From Parabacteroides sp. Marseille-P3160 (GTDB taxonomy: Bacteria; Bacteroidota; Bacteroidia; Bacteroidales; Tannerellaceae), in NCBI RefSeq assembly GCF_900162725.1, contig NZ_LT799418.1:967487-1031486 (forward strand): 64,000 bases of DNA. Reading direction: 5' to 3'. Positions within the stretch are counted from its first letter, which is position 1. The number at the start of each line of letters is the position of its first letter. Shown here piece after piece: positions 34,662 through 44,095 of this stretch. The translations under genes and the position numbers were made by a program. Under the pieces are notes generated by a model, which had not been told where the DNA came from, did not search any database, and saw only the letters and a list, made by a program, of their open reading frames with translations.

Positions 34662-35993
34662 ATGAAAAAATGTAAGTTCTTAATTGTGTTAATATTTTTA
34701 TCTTGTTCTATCTCATTCTTATCTGCGTCGTCACCCGATTCATTGAATAACGGCAAACAATATATTAAAAGTGTTGTGTGGGATGAAGGAGAAGACGGCA
34801 TTGAAGGATATCGTATTCCTGGAATTGTCGTTACTCCGAAAGGAACTGTTTTGGCTTTTTCCGAGTCTCGTATAACTTATGCTGACGAGGATCCTAAACA
34901 TTTAGTAATGAAAAGGAGTATAGACGGAGGTTTATCGTGGTCACAAACATACTATATTGAGAAGAGTGATGGTCGTTACTGGAAAGAGCATCGGGAGATG
35001 ATAGATCCCGTAGATACAATAGAAAAGCAAGAGGTGTGGACTAATGTGGCTCCTTTAGTGGATAAAATCACCGGGCGTATTTATTTCTTTTATTCTTTGA
35101 GTGAAGGAGCTGTAAAAGGTATGAATTTGCAGAGATATACCCGTGTGTTTTATCGATATAGTGATGATGAAGGAGAGTCTTGGTCTGATAGGGTTGAAAT
35201 AACAGATATTTTTCATGTGAAAGAAAGCGGAAGACCTAATAAGGATGAAAACGGAAGATGGATTAAAGATATAAACGGATTTCCATGTGATTTCCTTGGT
35301 CGTGCATTTCACATGCCTGGCCCGGGACATGGGATACAGCTCTCATCAGGACGTTTATTGCTTCAGGTGTGGCATCGGAAGAATTTAGAGAAGATGAATG
35401 GGACAAAAATAAATGTATCAGATCGCCAATATGGACTTTCAACCATTTATAGTGATGACCATGGAAAAACGTGGAGACATGGCTCCTTCTTTGGCCATGA
35501 TGGGCTTAATATGAATGAATCACGTATGGTAGAACTTGATAATGGAGATATATATATCAACGCTCGTTATACAAATAATAATCCAACAGAAAAGAACTAT
35601 TATAGAGTTATAGCGATTAGTCACGATGGTGGAATTACATGGTCGAAAGAACATATTGATGATAAAAATTTTCCTTTGTCAAATTCTTGTGACGGAGGTT
35701 TGGCTCGATTAACAAGCAAAAAAGAAGGAAATAAAAAGAGTCGGCTTTTATATTCAAAAAATGAGTCCCTTGAAGGACGAAAAAATTTAGTTGTTAGAAT
35801 AAGCTATGATGAAGGATTAACTTGGAATTTGGCAAAGACTTTGGATAAAGGGCGTGTTGCTTACAGTGATATCGCTGTTTTGCCTGATAAGAGTATTCTT
35901 GTTTTATATGAAACTGAGAAATTTAAACCGATGTATTGTGTGAAATTTAATCTGGAATGGCTTACCGACGGAAAAGATTCCATAGAAAAATAA
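34662..35993 (+). CDS. Sialidase-family protein (GH33-like), exported
   Basis: 443 residues with a signal peptide (1-22). The sialidase arginine motif is YRIP (50-53), followed by five Asp boxes (SIDGGLSW, SDDEGESW, SDDHGKTW, SHDGGITW, SYDEGLTW). Late in the chain GRVAYSDIAVLPDKSILVLYE holds the Tyr/Glu region of the active site, and MNESRMVELDNGDIYINAR matches the central conserved strand. It is an exo-sialidase-like enzyme expected in the periplasm or on the surface. An insertion of about 60 residues between the second and third Asp box distinguishes it from the sialidase at 41531. Substrate linkage is not predictable. Confidence 0.88.
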   Translation: MKKCKFLIVLIFLSCSISFLSASSPDSLNNGKQYIKSVVWDEGEDGIEGYRIPGIVVTPKGTVLAFSESRITYADEDPKHLVMKRSIDGGLSWSQTYYIEKSDGRYWKEHREMIDPVDTIEKQEVWTNVAPLVDKITGRIYFFYSLSEGAVKGMNLQRYTRVFYRYSDDEGESWSDRVEITDIFHVKESGRPNKDENGRWIKDINGFPCDFLGRAFHMPGPGHGIQLSSGRLLLQVWHRKNLEKMNGTKINVSDRQYGLSTIYSDDHGKTWRHGSFFGHDGLNMNESRMVELDNGDIYINARYTNNNPTEKNYYRVIAISHDGGITWSKEHIDDKNFPLSNSCDGGLARLTSKKEGNKKSRLLYSKNESLEGRKNLVVRISYDEGLTWNLAKTLDKGRVAYSDIAVLPDKSILVLYETEKFKPMYCVKFNLEWLTDGKDSIEK

Positions 35994-36018
35994 AACAATA
36001 TAAAATAATCATTAGAGT

Positions 36019-37557
36019 ATGAATAGTAGAAGAAAATTCATTAAGTATATGTCTGCATTAGGAACTGTTAGCCTGATTCCGACAACTTTGATTTCATGTT
36101 CCGATAATAGGCCGGGCAATGAGGTGAAAGCAATGAGCAATACCAACTTTGTCAGAGAGATCCCTCTTATGGAAGAATATGATGTCATTGTGTGCGGAGG
36201 AGGTCCGTCCGGTACGGTTGCGGCCTTAGCTGCCAAACGGGAAGGTCTGAAAGTCTTACTGGTTGAAGGTCTGGGGCAATTAGGTGGTATGGCGACGAGC
36301 GGGCATGTATCTCATTGGCTGGGAGGACGTACTCAAGAAGGCGAATGGGTAGTTCAAGGACTTTTTAAAACTATTGCAGAGGAAGCGGCGAAAAAGGGTT
36401 ATGCCGTTATCCCTTCCTTGAGCCCTAATAAAGATTATCATCCATATGGTTGGTATAATTGGTTCATTCATGGCATTCCTTTGGATCCATTTTCCATAGA
36501 CTATTTCTTAGATGAAAAAATGGGAGAGGCCGGAGTGGATGTCCTTCTCTTTACCTATTTTGTAGATACGGTAGTAGAAGGTGACAGAATTACACAGGTC
36601 ATACTATATAATCGGAGCGGATTATTCGCTGTTCCGACAAAGGCGGTCATCGATGCGACGGGAAATGCGGAAGTGGCCTATCGAAGTAATTGTGAAACAA
36701 TGAAAGGACGCAAAGAAGATGGAAAAATGACGCCGACCTCTCTTGTTTTTCATGCCTATAATGTAAATGAACAAGAATTGACGCAGGCAATAGAGAAGAA
36801 CAGAGATCCCAAATTCCGTGATTTGATACGTCAGTTGAGAGAAATCGGAGAATGGACATTCCCCTATGATATTTTTATTTGCACCCGATTACCAGCGAAA
36901 GGAGAGTTTTATATTAATACCTGTCGATTGGTCGGTATTGATGGTACGGATGGTAGATCGGTTTCGGAAGGAATGAAACGAGGACGTGAAGAAACGCATC
37001 AATTAATGAGTTTATTCCAGAAATATTTTCCCGGCTTTAAAAATGCCCGGATAAAATCTGTTGCTTCCCAACTGGGTGTGAGAGAGACTCGTCGAATCAT
37101 TGGAGATTATGTAATGACTGTTGAAGATCTTAAAAATGATAAAGTTTTTGATGATTGCATTGGTTTCAGTATGTATGGTTGGGATTTACCTGATCCCAAT
37201 AAACCGAGCGTCCAACCTTTTGCTGATGATGAAAAAACAGGGTTTAAACAAACAGTACAGAAAGGCTTAACAACGCCGTTACCTTTCCGAATAATGATCC
37301 CTAAAACGATAAAAAATCTGATATGTCCGGGACGGGCAGTAAGTGTTGAAGGCCAAGTGTTAGGTCCTGTGAGAGTGATGGCTCCATGTATGGCTATGGG
37401 GGAGGCTGCGGGAATAGCTACGAAACAAGTAGTTATGGGAAATGCTTCTTTTACAAATATTGACATTGAGGGGCTTCGTGCTAGGTTAAAAGAAGCCGGT
37501 GCTATTATTGACCGGGAGCAACTGCCGGTAATTTATCCCAGAGTTGATCAGATTTAA
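36019..37557 (+). CDS. Exported FAD-dependent oxidoreductase, lipoprotein (copy 1)
   Basis: 512 residues. N-terminus SRRKFIKYMSALGTVSLIP followed by LISC resembles a twin-arginine signal joined to a lipobox. The FAD-binding dinucleotide fold begins at about residue 52 (YDVIVCGGGPSGTVAALAAKREGLKVLLVE) and closes with LICPGRAVSVEGQVLGPVRV and MAMGEAAGIA, the pattern of the FAD_oxidored (PF12831) family. Substrate unknown. It is followed after 155 bases by a paralogous gene, and both lie between sialidase genes; a role in oxidising a sugar or sugar derivative outside the cytoplasm is an inference. Confidence 0.88.
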   Translation: MNSRRKFIKYMSALGTVSLIPTTLISCSDNRPGNEVKAMSNTNFVREIPLMEEYDVIVCGGGPSGTVAALAAKREGLKVLLVEGLGQLGGMATSGHVSHWLGGRTQEGEWVVQGLFKTIAEEAAKKGYAVIPSLSPNKDYHPYGWYNWFIHGIPLDPFSIDYFLDEKMGEAGVDVLLFTYFVDTVVEGDRITQVILYNRSGLFAVPTKAVIDATGNAEVAYRSNCETMKGRKEDGKMTPTSLVFHAYNVNEQELTQAIEKNRDPKFRDLIRQLREIGEWTFPYDIFICTRLPAKGEFYINTCRLVGIDGTDGRSVSEGMKRGREETHQLMSLFQKYFPGFKNARIKSVASQLGVRETRRIIGDYVMTVEDLKNDKVFDDCIGFSMYGWDLPDPNKPSVQPFADDEKTGFKQTVQKGLTTPLPFRIMIPKTIKNLICPGRAVSVEGQVLGPVRVMAPCMAMGEAAGIATKQVVMGNASFTNIDIEGLRARLKEAGAIIDREQLPVIYPRVDQI

Positions 37558-37712
37558 AACCGCAATTAATTTATAATTATGAATAAGCATATTAATGCTT
37601 TTGTTCCTTTTCGTAGTGTTTTATATACAAAACCGGAATATGGCAAAGGTATCTAAGACTTAGTTGATATAAAAGTTAGAGGTGTAATTGTTAAAATAAA
37701 TGATATTCTAAT

Positions 37713-39134
37713 ATGAATAGGCGAACTTTTATTAGGAGGAGTATATTAGCGACCGGAACGCTAAGTGTAATTCCACAATGTCAATACGAAGATAGAAAGA
37801 ACCATAACCCTCTTTCTTCAAATTCAATTGTTGAACAAGCCCATTCTCTCCCAGTCTGTATAGAAACCGATGTTGTTGTTTGTGGTGGCGGTCCTGCCGG
37901 TTTTACTGCTGCCGTTGCTGCAGCACGGATGGGTGTGCGGACGTTATTGATTGAGCAATATGGTTTTCTAGGAGGTATGGCAACAGCCGGAATGGTTGGG
38001 CCGTTAAGTAAATTTAATTTTAACGGAGAACGTATTGTTGACGGAATTCCAGGAGAATTTATCCGGGCTATGCACGATATGAATGGTGCAATTATTGATT
38101 TGCCAAGTGGTAATGTACCTTACGATGTAGAGGCATATAAGATCACAGCACAGCGGATGGTACAATCTTCTGGTGCAAGTGTATTATTACATACATTAGT
38201 TGCAGGGGTTAAATTAAAAGAACCTGGAAAATTGTCACACGTTATTGTTGAAACGAAATCAGGGCGTTTCGCAATATCTGCGCGTATGTTCATTGATTGC
38301 ACGGGAACTGGTGATCTCATCGTAAAAACGAGCTTGCCATGGGAAATGCGCAACCGAAATACTTCTGGCGAGTTACAACCCATGACATTGTATTTTCGCC
38401 TTGGCGGAGTGGATACGTGCCGGTTAACCCTTTTAATGGCAAATGATGGTGTAAAGTATGCGAATCCAGTCCTTCGAGAAATCTTGCAGGAGGAAGTCAG
38501 GGCGGGAAGACTGCGAAACTTTGGTGGACCGTGGACTGTGCATGGTAGCACCATCCGCCCCGGAGAAGTATCGGTAAATGTTACTCGTATAGGAGGGAAT
38601 GGCGCTGATGTACACGATTTATCAAAAGCAGAGCTCGTTTTACGAGAAGAAATATATACCATCATTGACATATTTAGAAAACGGCATCAAGCCTTTTCAA
38701 ACTGTTATCTTATTGACACAGCTTCTCAAATCGGTATCCGTGAAACACGTACCATTCATGGACTCTATACAATGACCGCTAATGACGTCCTCGAACCTCA
38801 GAATTTCCCTGATACAGTAGCGCGCGGCGGACACCCTATTGATATTCATTTGTCTGGAGATACACAACAAAATGCCCGTTTTATAACCAGACCCTATAAT
38901 ATTCCTTACCGTACTTTAGTTCCGGAGAACTCTGAAAATCTACTTGTTGCAGGAGCGCTACTTTCAGCAACACGGGAAGCATTTGGAACAATTAGGGTAC
39001 AGGCACAATGTATGGCATTGGGACAAGCTGCAGGAACTGCTGCAGCTCTTTGCATTATTAATGATGTTTCGGTATCTGAACTCAACGGCGTTGAACTGAG
39101 AAAACATTTAAAAACAGTTGGCGCTCTTGTTTAA
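37713..39134 (+). CDS. Exported FAD-dependent oxidoreductase, lipoprotein (copy 2)
   Basis: 473 residues, paralogue of the upstream gene. N-terminus MNRRTFIRRSILATGTLSVIP then QC suggests a twin-arginine signal with Cys23 as possible lipid anchor. FAD-binding motif VVVCGGGPAGFTAAVAAARMG at about 52-72, 'IGIRETRTIHGLYTMTANDV' in the middle (compare LGVRETRRIIGDYVMTVEDL in copy 1), and the closing LLVAGALLSATREAFGTIRVQAQCMALGQAAGTAA. PF12831-type. It precedes the six-hairpin glycosidase-like gene by 60 bases. Substrate unknown. Confidence 0.88.
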   Translation: MNRRTFIRRSILATGTLSVIPQCQYEDRKNHNPLSSNSIVEQAHSLPVCIETDVVVCGGGPAGFTAAVAAARMGVRTLLIEQYGFLGGMATAGMVGPLSKFNFNGERIVDGIPGEFIRAMHDMNGAIIDLPSGNVPYDVEAYKITAQRMVQSSGASVLLHTLVAGVKLKEPGKLSHVIVETKSGRFAISARMFIDCTGTGDLIVKTSLPWEMRNRNTSGELQPMTLYFRLGGVDTCRLTLLMANDGVKYANPVLREILQEEVRAGRLRNFGGPWTVHGSTIRPGEVSVNVTRIGGNGADVHDLSKAELVLREEIYTIIDIFRKRHQAFSNCYLIDTASQIGIRETRTIHGLYTMTANDVLEPQNFPDTVARGGHPIDIHLSGDTQQNARFITRPYNIPYRTLVPENSENLLVAGALLSATREAFGTIRVQAQCMALGQAAGTAAALCIINDVSVSELNGVELRKHLKTVGALV

Positions 39135-39194
39135 TTTATATCTTCTGTAAAGACTTTGTTAATATTTTAATTATTTATAATGAGACAACTAGAT

Positions 39195-41360
39195 ATGAGA
39201 AAATATCTCTTGTATTCTTTATTGACATTCCAAAGCATCTGTTTATCTGCTCAGCTTAAAGAGGTTGACTACAGATATGCACCTGATTGGTACGTTACAA
39301 ATATTTGCTTCCCAGACGATTCATTTAAAACAGTTGTTGGTCCTTTGGGACAGATGTTTTACGGATTTAGTGCCATCGGAGAAAAGGGGGAGATTTTTTA
39401 TCCGTACATCAAAGGACGGGGATTCTATACGGTCCTTCATTTCTTTGCAGATGAAGGAATGAAAATCAACTCTCAAAAATTACATTCCCCACGTGTACCA
39501 ATTGTTGAAACGTATAGTACTTACGGGGGAATGGATATTTTACAGGAGACCTTTTCCATTGCACAGGACTATATGAAAGTTGGCATCTCAACCAAAGAAG
39601 GCAATAGGGAGGACATTATTATTACTACTGTGACAAACAAAACAAATCAACATCGAACGATAAAACCAATGCTAATTATTGATTCAAAGTATCCGGTAGA
39701 TTTGAAGGATGGCATTGTTTATATTAATGGAAATAAGAATGTTTTGATCAGTGAACCAGTTAAACGGGTACGTAAGAATTTAGTTGATTTTAAAACATTG
39801 ATTGAGTTCGGACCGATTGAACTTGTCCCCGGAGACAATCGTAAGATAGTTGTCCTTTATGATAACGGTATGCCATCTGTTTTGGCAAATAAATTCAAAC
39901 AGAATCCGCAAGCCATTGTTCGTGAAATTACCAATTTGAAAAAAAATGTTGTTGATTACTGGAATAATAAAACAGATATTCCATATGGGTATATCTCAAT
40001 TCCGGACAAAGAAATTCAGAATCTGATTGATGCTTCCCTGAGAAATATCTGGCAATCCCGGGAAATAGTCGACAATAAAATAAGTTTTCAAGTTGGCCCG
40101 ACTTGTTACCGTGGGTTATGGATTGTAGATGGTGCCTTTATCCTTGAGGCAGCCACAATGTTTGGTCGTGGTGTAGATGCGCGTCATGGAATAGATTACA
40201 TGTTGACTTTTCAATCTGAAAATGGTAAAATCGAAAAGCATAAACCTGATTTTTGGAAAGCAAACGGAGTTGCGCTCTGGACATGTGTCCGGCATGCAAT
40301 GCTGACCCAAGACAAACATTGGTTGGAATCTATCTGGAGTAAACTTAGAAAAACTGTTCAATTCATTCAAAAATTACGAGCTTTAAGCCTTGAAAATGAT
40401 ATTGATCTGGATGATGGCTTAATGCCACCTGGTTCAATAGACGGTGGTTTATGGGGGGGGCCCGGACAAGCAGAATATTCGAATGTTTATTGGAATTTAG
40501 CAGGGTTAAAAGCTATGATTCAAGCAGCATATTGGCTTGAGAAAAGGGAAGATGCAGAAGCATGGGAAAAAGAATATAGAGAATTTTACAAAAAATTCCA
40601 GCAGGCTGCTCATCGAGACATAGTATGTGATACTTTTGGGAACAAATACTTGCCTATAATGATGGACCCCAAATATCATGATTTACCACAACGGGCACAA
40701 TGGACATTTTGCCATGGGGTATACCCGGGACAAATATTTGAACAAGGCGATCCTATAGCAACAGGAACTATGAATATGTTGCACACAACTTTACAGGAAG
40801 GCATGGTTATGGGCACAGGTTGGATTGTTGAAGGTATTTGGAATTATTTTGCAAGTTTTTACGGGCATGCATGTCTTTGGATGGGGGATGGAAAAAGAGC
40901 ATCAGAGTCTTTGTATGCTTTTGCAAACCACGCGTCACCTCTTTATGCTTGGAGGGAAGAACACAATACTCGTGATTTACATCGGGAATTTGTCGGAGAC
41001 ATGCCACACAATTGGGCTAGTGCTGAATTTCTCCGTTTAGTTGTTCACATGCTTGCTTTGGATCGTGGAAATGAATTACATTTATTTGAAGGATTACCTA
41101 TTGAATGGATACAGCCTGGGATGACCATTAAACTTCGAGATATTGCAACGCCTTTTGGAAATCTATCGCTATCGTTAGACATAGATAGAGAAGGAGAATA
41201 TGGATTACTTCAAATAGAGAGACTTTCTGACTTATCTTGTACAGGCATTTATGTCCATCAGCCTGATAAGCTATCAAAAGAGATGAAACCTATCAAACTA
41301 GATTCGAAGAAAAAGCATTCATTAAAAATAAACATAAAATCCGTATTATTAGATAAATAA
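39195..41360 (+). CDS. Exported six-hairpin (alpha/alpha-barrel) glycosidase-like protein
   Basis: 721 residues from the ATG at 39195, which gives the signal MRKYLLYSLLTFQSICLSAQ; an in-frame ATG at 39180 adds five residues. An N-terminal beta-sandwich (about 20-245) precedes an alpha-helical barrel (about 260-640) with CYRGLWIVDGAFILEAATMF, DDGLMPPGSIDGGLWG, AEYSNVYWNLAGLKAMIQAA and ASAEFLRLVVHMLALDRGNE, then a small C-terminal sandwich. This is the layout of inverting six-hairpin glycosidases, but I cannot assign a GH family. Candidate acids are the Asp/Glu in IVDGAF and the SIDGG stretch. It lies among sialidases and oxidoreductases, so it may act on the glycan exposed once sialic acid is removed. 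Confidence 0.75.
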   Translation: MRKYLLYSLLTFQSICLSAQLKEVDYRYAPDWYVTNICFPDDSFKTVVGPLGQMFYGFSAIGEKGEIFYPYIKGRGFYTVLHFFADEGMKINSQKLHSPRVPIVETYSTYGGMDILQETFSIAQDYMKVGISTKEGNREDIIITTVTNKTNQHRTIKPMLIIDSKYPVDLKDGIVYINGNKNVLISEPVKRVRKNLVDFKTLIEFGPIELVPGDNRKIVVLYDNGMPSVLANKFKQNPQAIVREITNLKKNVVDYWNNKTDIPYGYISIPDKEIQNLIDASLRNIWQSREIVDNKISFQVGPTCYRGLWIVDGAFILEAATMFGRGVDARHGIDYMLTFQSENGKIEKHKPDFWKANGVALWTCVRHAMLTQDKHWLESIWSKLRKTVQFIQKLRALSLENDIDLDDGLMPPGSIDGGLWGGPGQAEYSNVYWNLAGLKAMIQAAYWLEKREDAEAWEKEYREFYKKFQQAAHRDIVCDTFGNKYLPIMMDPKYHDLPQRAQWTFCHGVYPGQIFEQGDPIATGTMNMLHTTLQEGMVMGTGWIVEGIWNYFASFYGHACLWMGDGKRASESLYAFANHASPLYAWREEHNTRDLHREFVGDMPHNWASAEFLRLVVHMLALDRGNELHLFEGLPIEWIQPGMTIKLRDIATPFGNLSLSLDIDREGEYGLLQIERLSDLSCTGIYVHQPDKLSKEMKPIKLDSKKKHSLKINIKSVLLDK

Positions 41361-41530
41361 ATAGTAAAGAGACGAGACAATAGACTCAAACTATATTAAC
41401 AGTAGTAAACTTTTAGTTTGAAAATATACAGTATAAACTGTGAAAATATGAATTCCTGAAACAAAAGGAAAATCATTAGAGCAAATAGAAAAAGAATTGA
41501 ATTTATAATCTCAATAAACAAGAAAATGAT

Positions 41531-42664
41531 ATGAATAGAATTGTGTTAATATATTTTATGTTACTGGCGCAGGTAAATATGTTTATGTATGCTCAGGGAA
41601 ATACTCAAGCGACAACGAATGTTTTTCGTAAAAATCAGGACGGATATGCTTGTTTCCGTATTCCTGCTATTATTCAGAGTAAAACAGGTACTTTGTTGGC
41701 TTTTGCTGAAGCACGCAAAAACAGTTGTTCCGATACAGGTGACATAGATCTGGTTTTAAAACGTTCTGAAGACGGTGGTAAAACCTGGAGTAAAATGATT
41801 ACGGTATGGGATGATGGGGATAATGTTTGTGGTAATCCGACTCCGGTGATAGATCAAACTACCGGACGTATAATATTAGTATCTTGTTGGAATTTAGGCG
41901 AAGATCATGAAAAAGAAATTATAGCTCAAACAAGTAAAAATAGCCGCAGGATTTTCATTCTTTATTCAGAGAATGACGGAGAAACTTGGTCTGCACCAAA
42001 AGAAATAACATCAACAGTCAAACGTTCGGAGTGGACGTGGTACGCAACAGGTCCTTGTCATGGCATTCAGTTACAAAATAAACGATATAAGGAAAGGCTT
42101 GTTATTCCTGCCAATCACATAGTTGCTGGTACAAAATTATATCATTCACACATTATTTATTCTGACGACAAGGGAGAAACTTGGAATCTCGGAGGAGTGG
42201 TTAGAGAGCATGGAGGGAATGAAAGTAGCGTAGTAGAATTGGGAAACGGTGATTTGATGCTGAATATGCGAAATTATAACCGGGAAGAAAATAAAACCCG
42301 TTCTATTGCTGTCAGTTCGGATGGCGGAAAAACGTGGTCGGAAATGAAATATTTACCGGAATTGATTGAACCCGTATGCCAAGGAAGCACATTGAATTAT
42401 AATAAATCTGGAAAGAACAGTAATAAACTGCTTTTCTCTAATCCGGCGTCGACCGATAAAAGAGAGAAAATGACAATTAGATTGAGCGAAGATAACGGAA
42501 AAACATGGCCATGTTCTCATTTAGTTTATCCAGGGCCAAGTGCCTATTCCGATTTAGTAAACCTTCCGGAGGGTAATATAGGATTGTTGTATGAATATGG
42601 CGTACAAAATCCATACGAAAAAATAGGTTTTATAATTATTTCTTCTGAACAACTTATTAAATAA
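41531..42664 (+). CDS. Exo-alpha-sialidase (GH33)
   Basis: 377 residues, signal peptide 1-22. Releases terminal sialic acid from glycans. The active-site elements are clear: FRIP (42-45), the Asp in NSCSDTGDIDLVLKRS, Asp boxes SEDGGKTW, SENDGETW, SDDKGETW, SSDGGKTW, SEDNGKTW, EHGGNESSVVELGNGDLMLNMR with the catalytic Glu region, and GPSAYSDLVNLPEGNIGLLYE with the nucleophile Tyr. Compact catalytic propeller without extra modules. It is 4 bases upstream of the O-acetylesterase gene, matching the nanH-nanS pairing of other Bacteroidetes. Confidence 0.94.
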   Translation: MNRIVLIYFMLLAQVNMFMYAQGNTQATTNVFRKNQDGYACFRIPAIIQSKTGTLLAFAEARKNSCSDTGDIDLVLKRSEDGGKTWSKMITVWDDGDNVCGNPTPVIDQTTGRIILVSCWNLGEDHEKEIIAQTSKNSRRIFILYSENDGETWSAPKEITSTVKRSEWTWYATGPCHGIQLQNKRYKERLVIPANHIVAGTKLYHSHIIYSDDKGETWNLGGVVREHGGNESSVVELGNGDLMLNMRNYNREENKTRSIAVSSDGGKTWSEMKYLPELIEPVCQGSTLNYNKSGKNSNKLLFSNPASTDKREKMTIRLSEDNGKTWPCSHLVYPGPSAYSDLVNLPEGNIGLLYEYGVQNPYEKIGFIIISSEQLIK

Positions 42665-42668
42665 AACA

Positions 42669-44084
42669 ATGAAACATTATTGTAAATATCCTTCTTGTTT
42701 TCTTTTCGTATTTTTCTTATTCTTAAGTAGTTCATTTTCCAATGCATCCATACGGTTCCCTTCCGTAATTGGAGATCGTATGGTTCTTCAACGCAATTCG
42801 ACCGTGAGTCTCTGGGGATGGGCAAACAAAGGAGAACGTATTTCGGTACAGGCCAATTGGAATCCGGATGAATCCTATTCCGCGGTAGCTTCTTCTAACG
42901 GGAAATGGGAAGTGAGAGTAAAGACACCGGAGGCCGGAGGGCCTTATGAATTAACTTTTCAATCGGCTAATGATCGTAAAGTAATTAAAGACGTATTGAT
43001 TGGTGAAGTTTGGGTTTGCAGCGGGCAGTCGAATATGGAGATGCCTCTTAAAGGTTTTATTTCCCAACCGGTCTATGAAAGCAATGATATCATAGCGCAA
43101 AGTAACAATCCTCAGATACGCTTATTTACAGTAAAACGAAACATTAGCGAGACTCCTTTAGAGGATTGCGAGGGAGCTTGGATTCTTTCCGAGCCGAAAG
43201 AAGTCGCTAATTTTAGTGCCGTTGCCTATATCTATGGAGCTTATTTATATAAAATACTGAATGTCCCTATCGGCCTGATTCATGCCAGTTGGGGAGGTAC
43301 TCCGGCGGAAGCATGGACGGATAAAGAAATACTGGAGCGCTCTTTTAAAGATATTCCGATACAATTAATTGAGAAAAGTAAACATAGATCGCCTGCCGTT
43401 CTTTATAATGCGATGTTGCACCCTTTAATCCCTTATGGAATACGTGGCGTTATCTGGTATCAAGGAGAAGGAAACCGAATGAATCCGACTCAATACGAAC
43501 GTCTATTTCCTGCGATGGTTACTAATTGGAGACAGAAATGGGGGATTGGGGAATTCCCATTCTATTTTGTTCAAATCGCTCCTTATAGATATGATTCCGA
43601 TAAAAACTCGGCTGAGTTGCGGGAAGCCCAATTAAAAACCATGTTGTCTGTTCCGAATACCGGAATGGCTGTGACTTTAGATGTCGGTGAATACAGTACC
43701 ATCCATCCGGGGAATAAAGTGGCCGTGGGGAAACGGTTGGCTTACTGGGCGCTCGCAAAAACGTATCATATCGAAGGCATTGAATATTCCGGCCCCGTTT
43801 ATAAGAGTATGAAGATTGAAGGGGGAGAAGCAATTCTCGATTTCAGTTTTGCAGAGAATGGACTGACTTCTTTGGGTAAACCTTTGGAAGGCTTTAGTAT
43901 TGCCGGAAGCGATAAGAAATTTTATCCGGTTAAAGCAATTATTAAAGGGAAAAATGTAATCGTGTCTTCCGATTCCGTACCACAACCCGTGGCTGTTCGT
44001 TATGGATGGGACAACTATGTGGAAGGATATTTATACAATAATGCAGGACTACCCGCTTCTTCCTTCCGGACGGATACCTGGTAA
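42669..44084 (+). CDS. Sialate O-acetylesterase
   Basis: 471 residues, signal peptide 1-26. Removes O-acetyl groups from sialic acid so that sialidase and lyase can act. SGNH-type esterase (SASA family): N-terminal beta domain 27-105, then GEVWVCSGQSNMEMPL with Ser121 as nucleophile, IRGVIWYQGEGNRMNP with the conserved Gly/Glu block, and VTLDVGEYSTIHPGNKVAVG carrying the catalytic His region (DVGE...IHP). Located between the sialidase and the MFS transporter, 11 bases before the latter, so the three form one transcription unit. Confidence 0.94.
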   Translation: MKHYCKYPSCFLFVFFLFLSSSFSNASIRFPSVIGDRMVLQRNSTVSLWGWANKGERISVQANWNPDESYSAVASSNGKWEVRVKTPEAGGPYELTFQSANDRKVIKDVLIGEVWVCSGQSNMEMPLKGFISQPVYESNDIIAQSNNPQIRLFTVKRNISETPLEDCEGAWILSEPKEVANFSAVAYIYGAYLYKILNVPIGLIHASWGGTPAEAWTDKEILERSFKDIPIQLIEKSKHRSPAVLYNAMLHPLIPYGIRGVIWYQGEGNRMNPTQYERLFPAMVTNWRQKWGIGEFPFYFVQIAPYRYDSDKNSAELREAQLKTMLSVPNTGMAVTLDVGEYSTIHPGNKVAVGKRLAYWALAKTYHIEGIEYSGPVYKSMKIEGGEAILDFSFAENGLTSLGKPLEGFSIAGSDKKFYPVKAIIKGKNVIVSSDSVPQPVAVRYGWDNYVEGYLYNNAGLPASSFRTDTW

Positions 44085-44095
44085 TTTTAAGAGAT

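Noticed and set aside
37579-37656. 25-codon frame with an ATG in the gap between the two FAD oxidoreductase genes
   Set aside because: No recognisable domain, no clear ribosome-binding site, and the frame is short enough to occur by chance. It could be a relic of a lost gene, but I found no match by eye.
38120-38671. 183-codon - strand frame opposite the second oxidoreductase
   Set aside because: Shadow frame within a well-supported coding gene.
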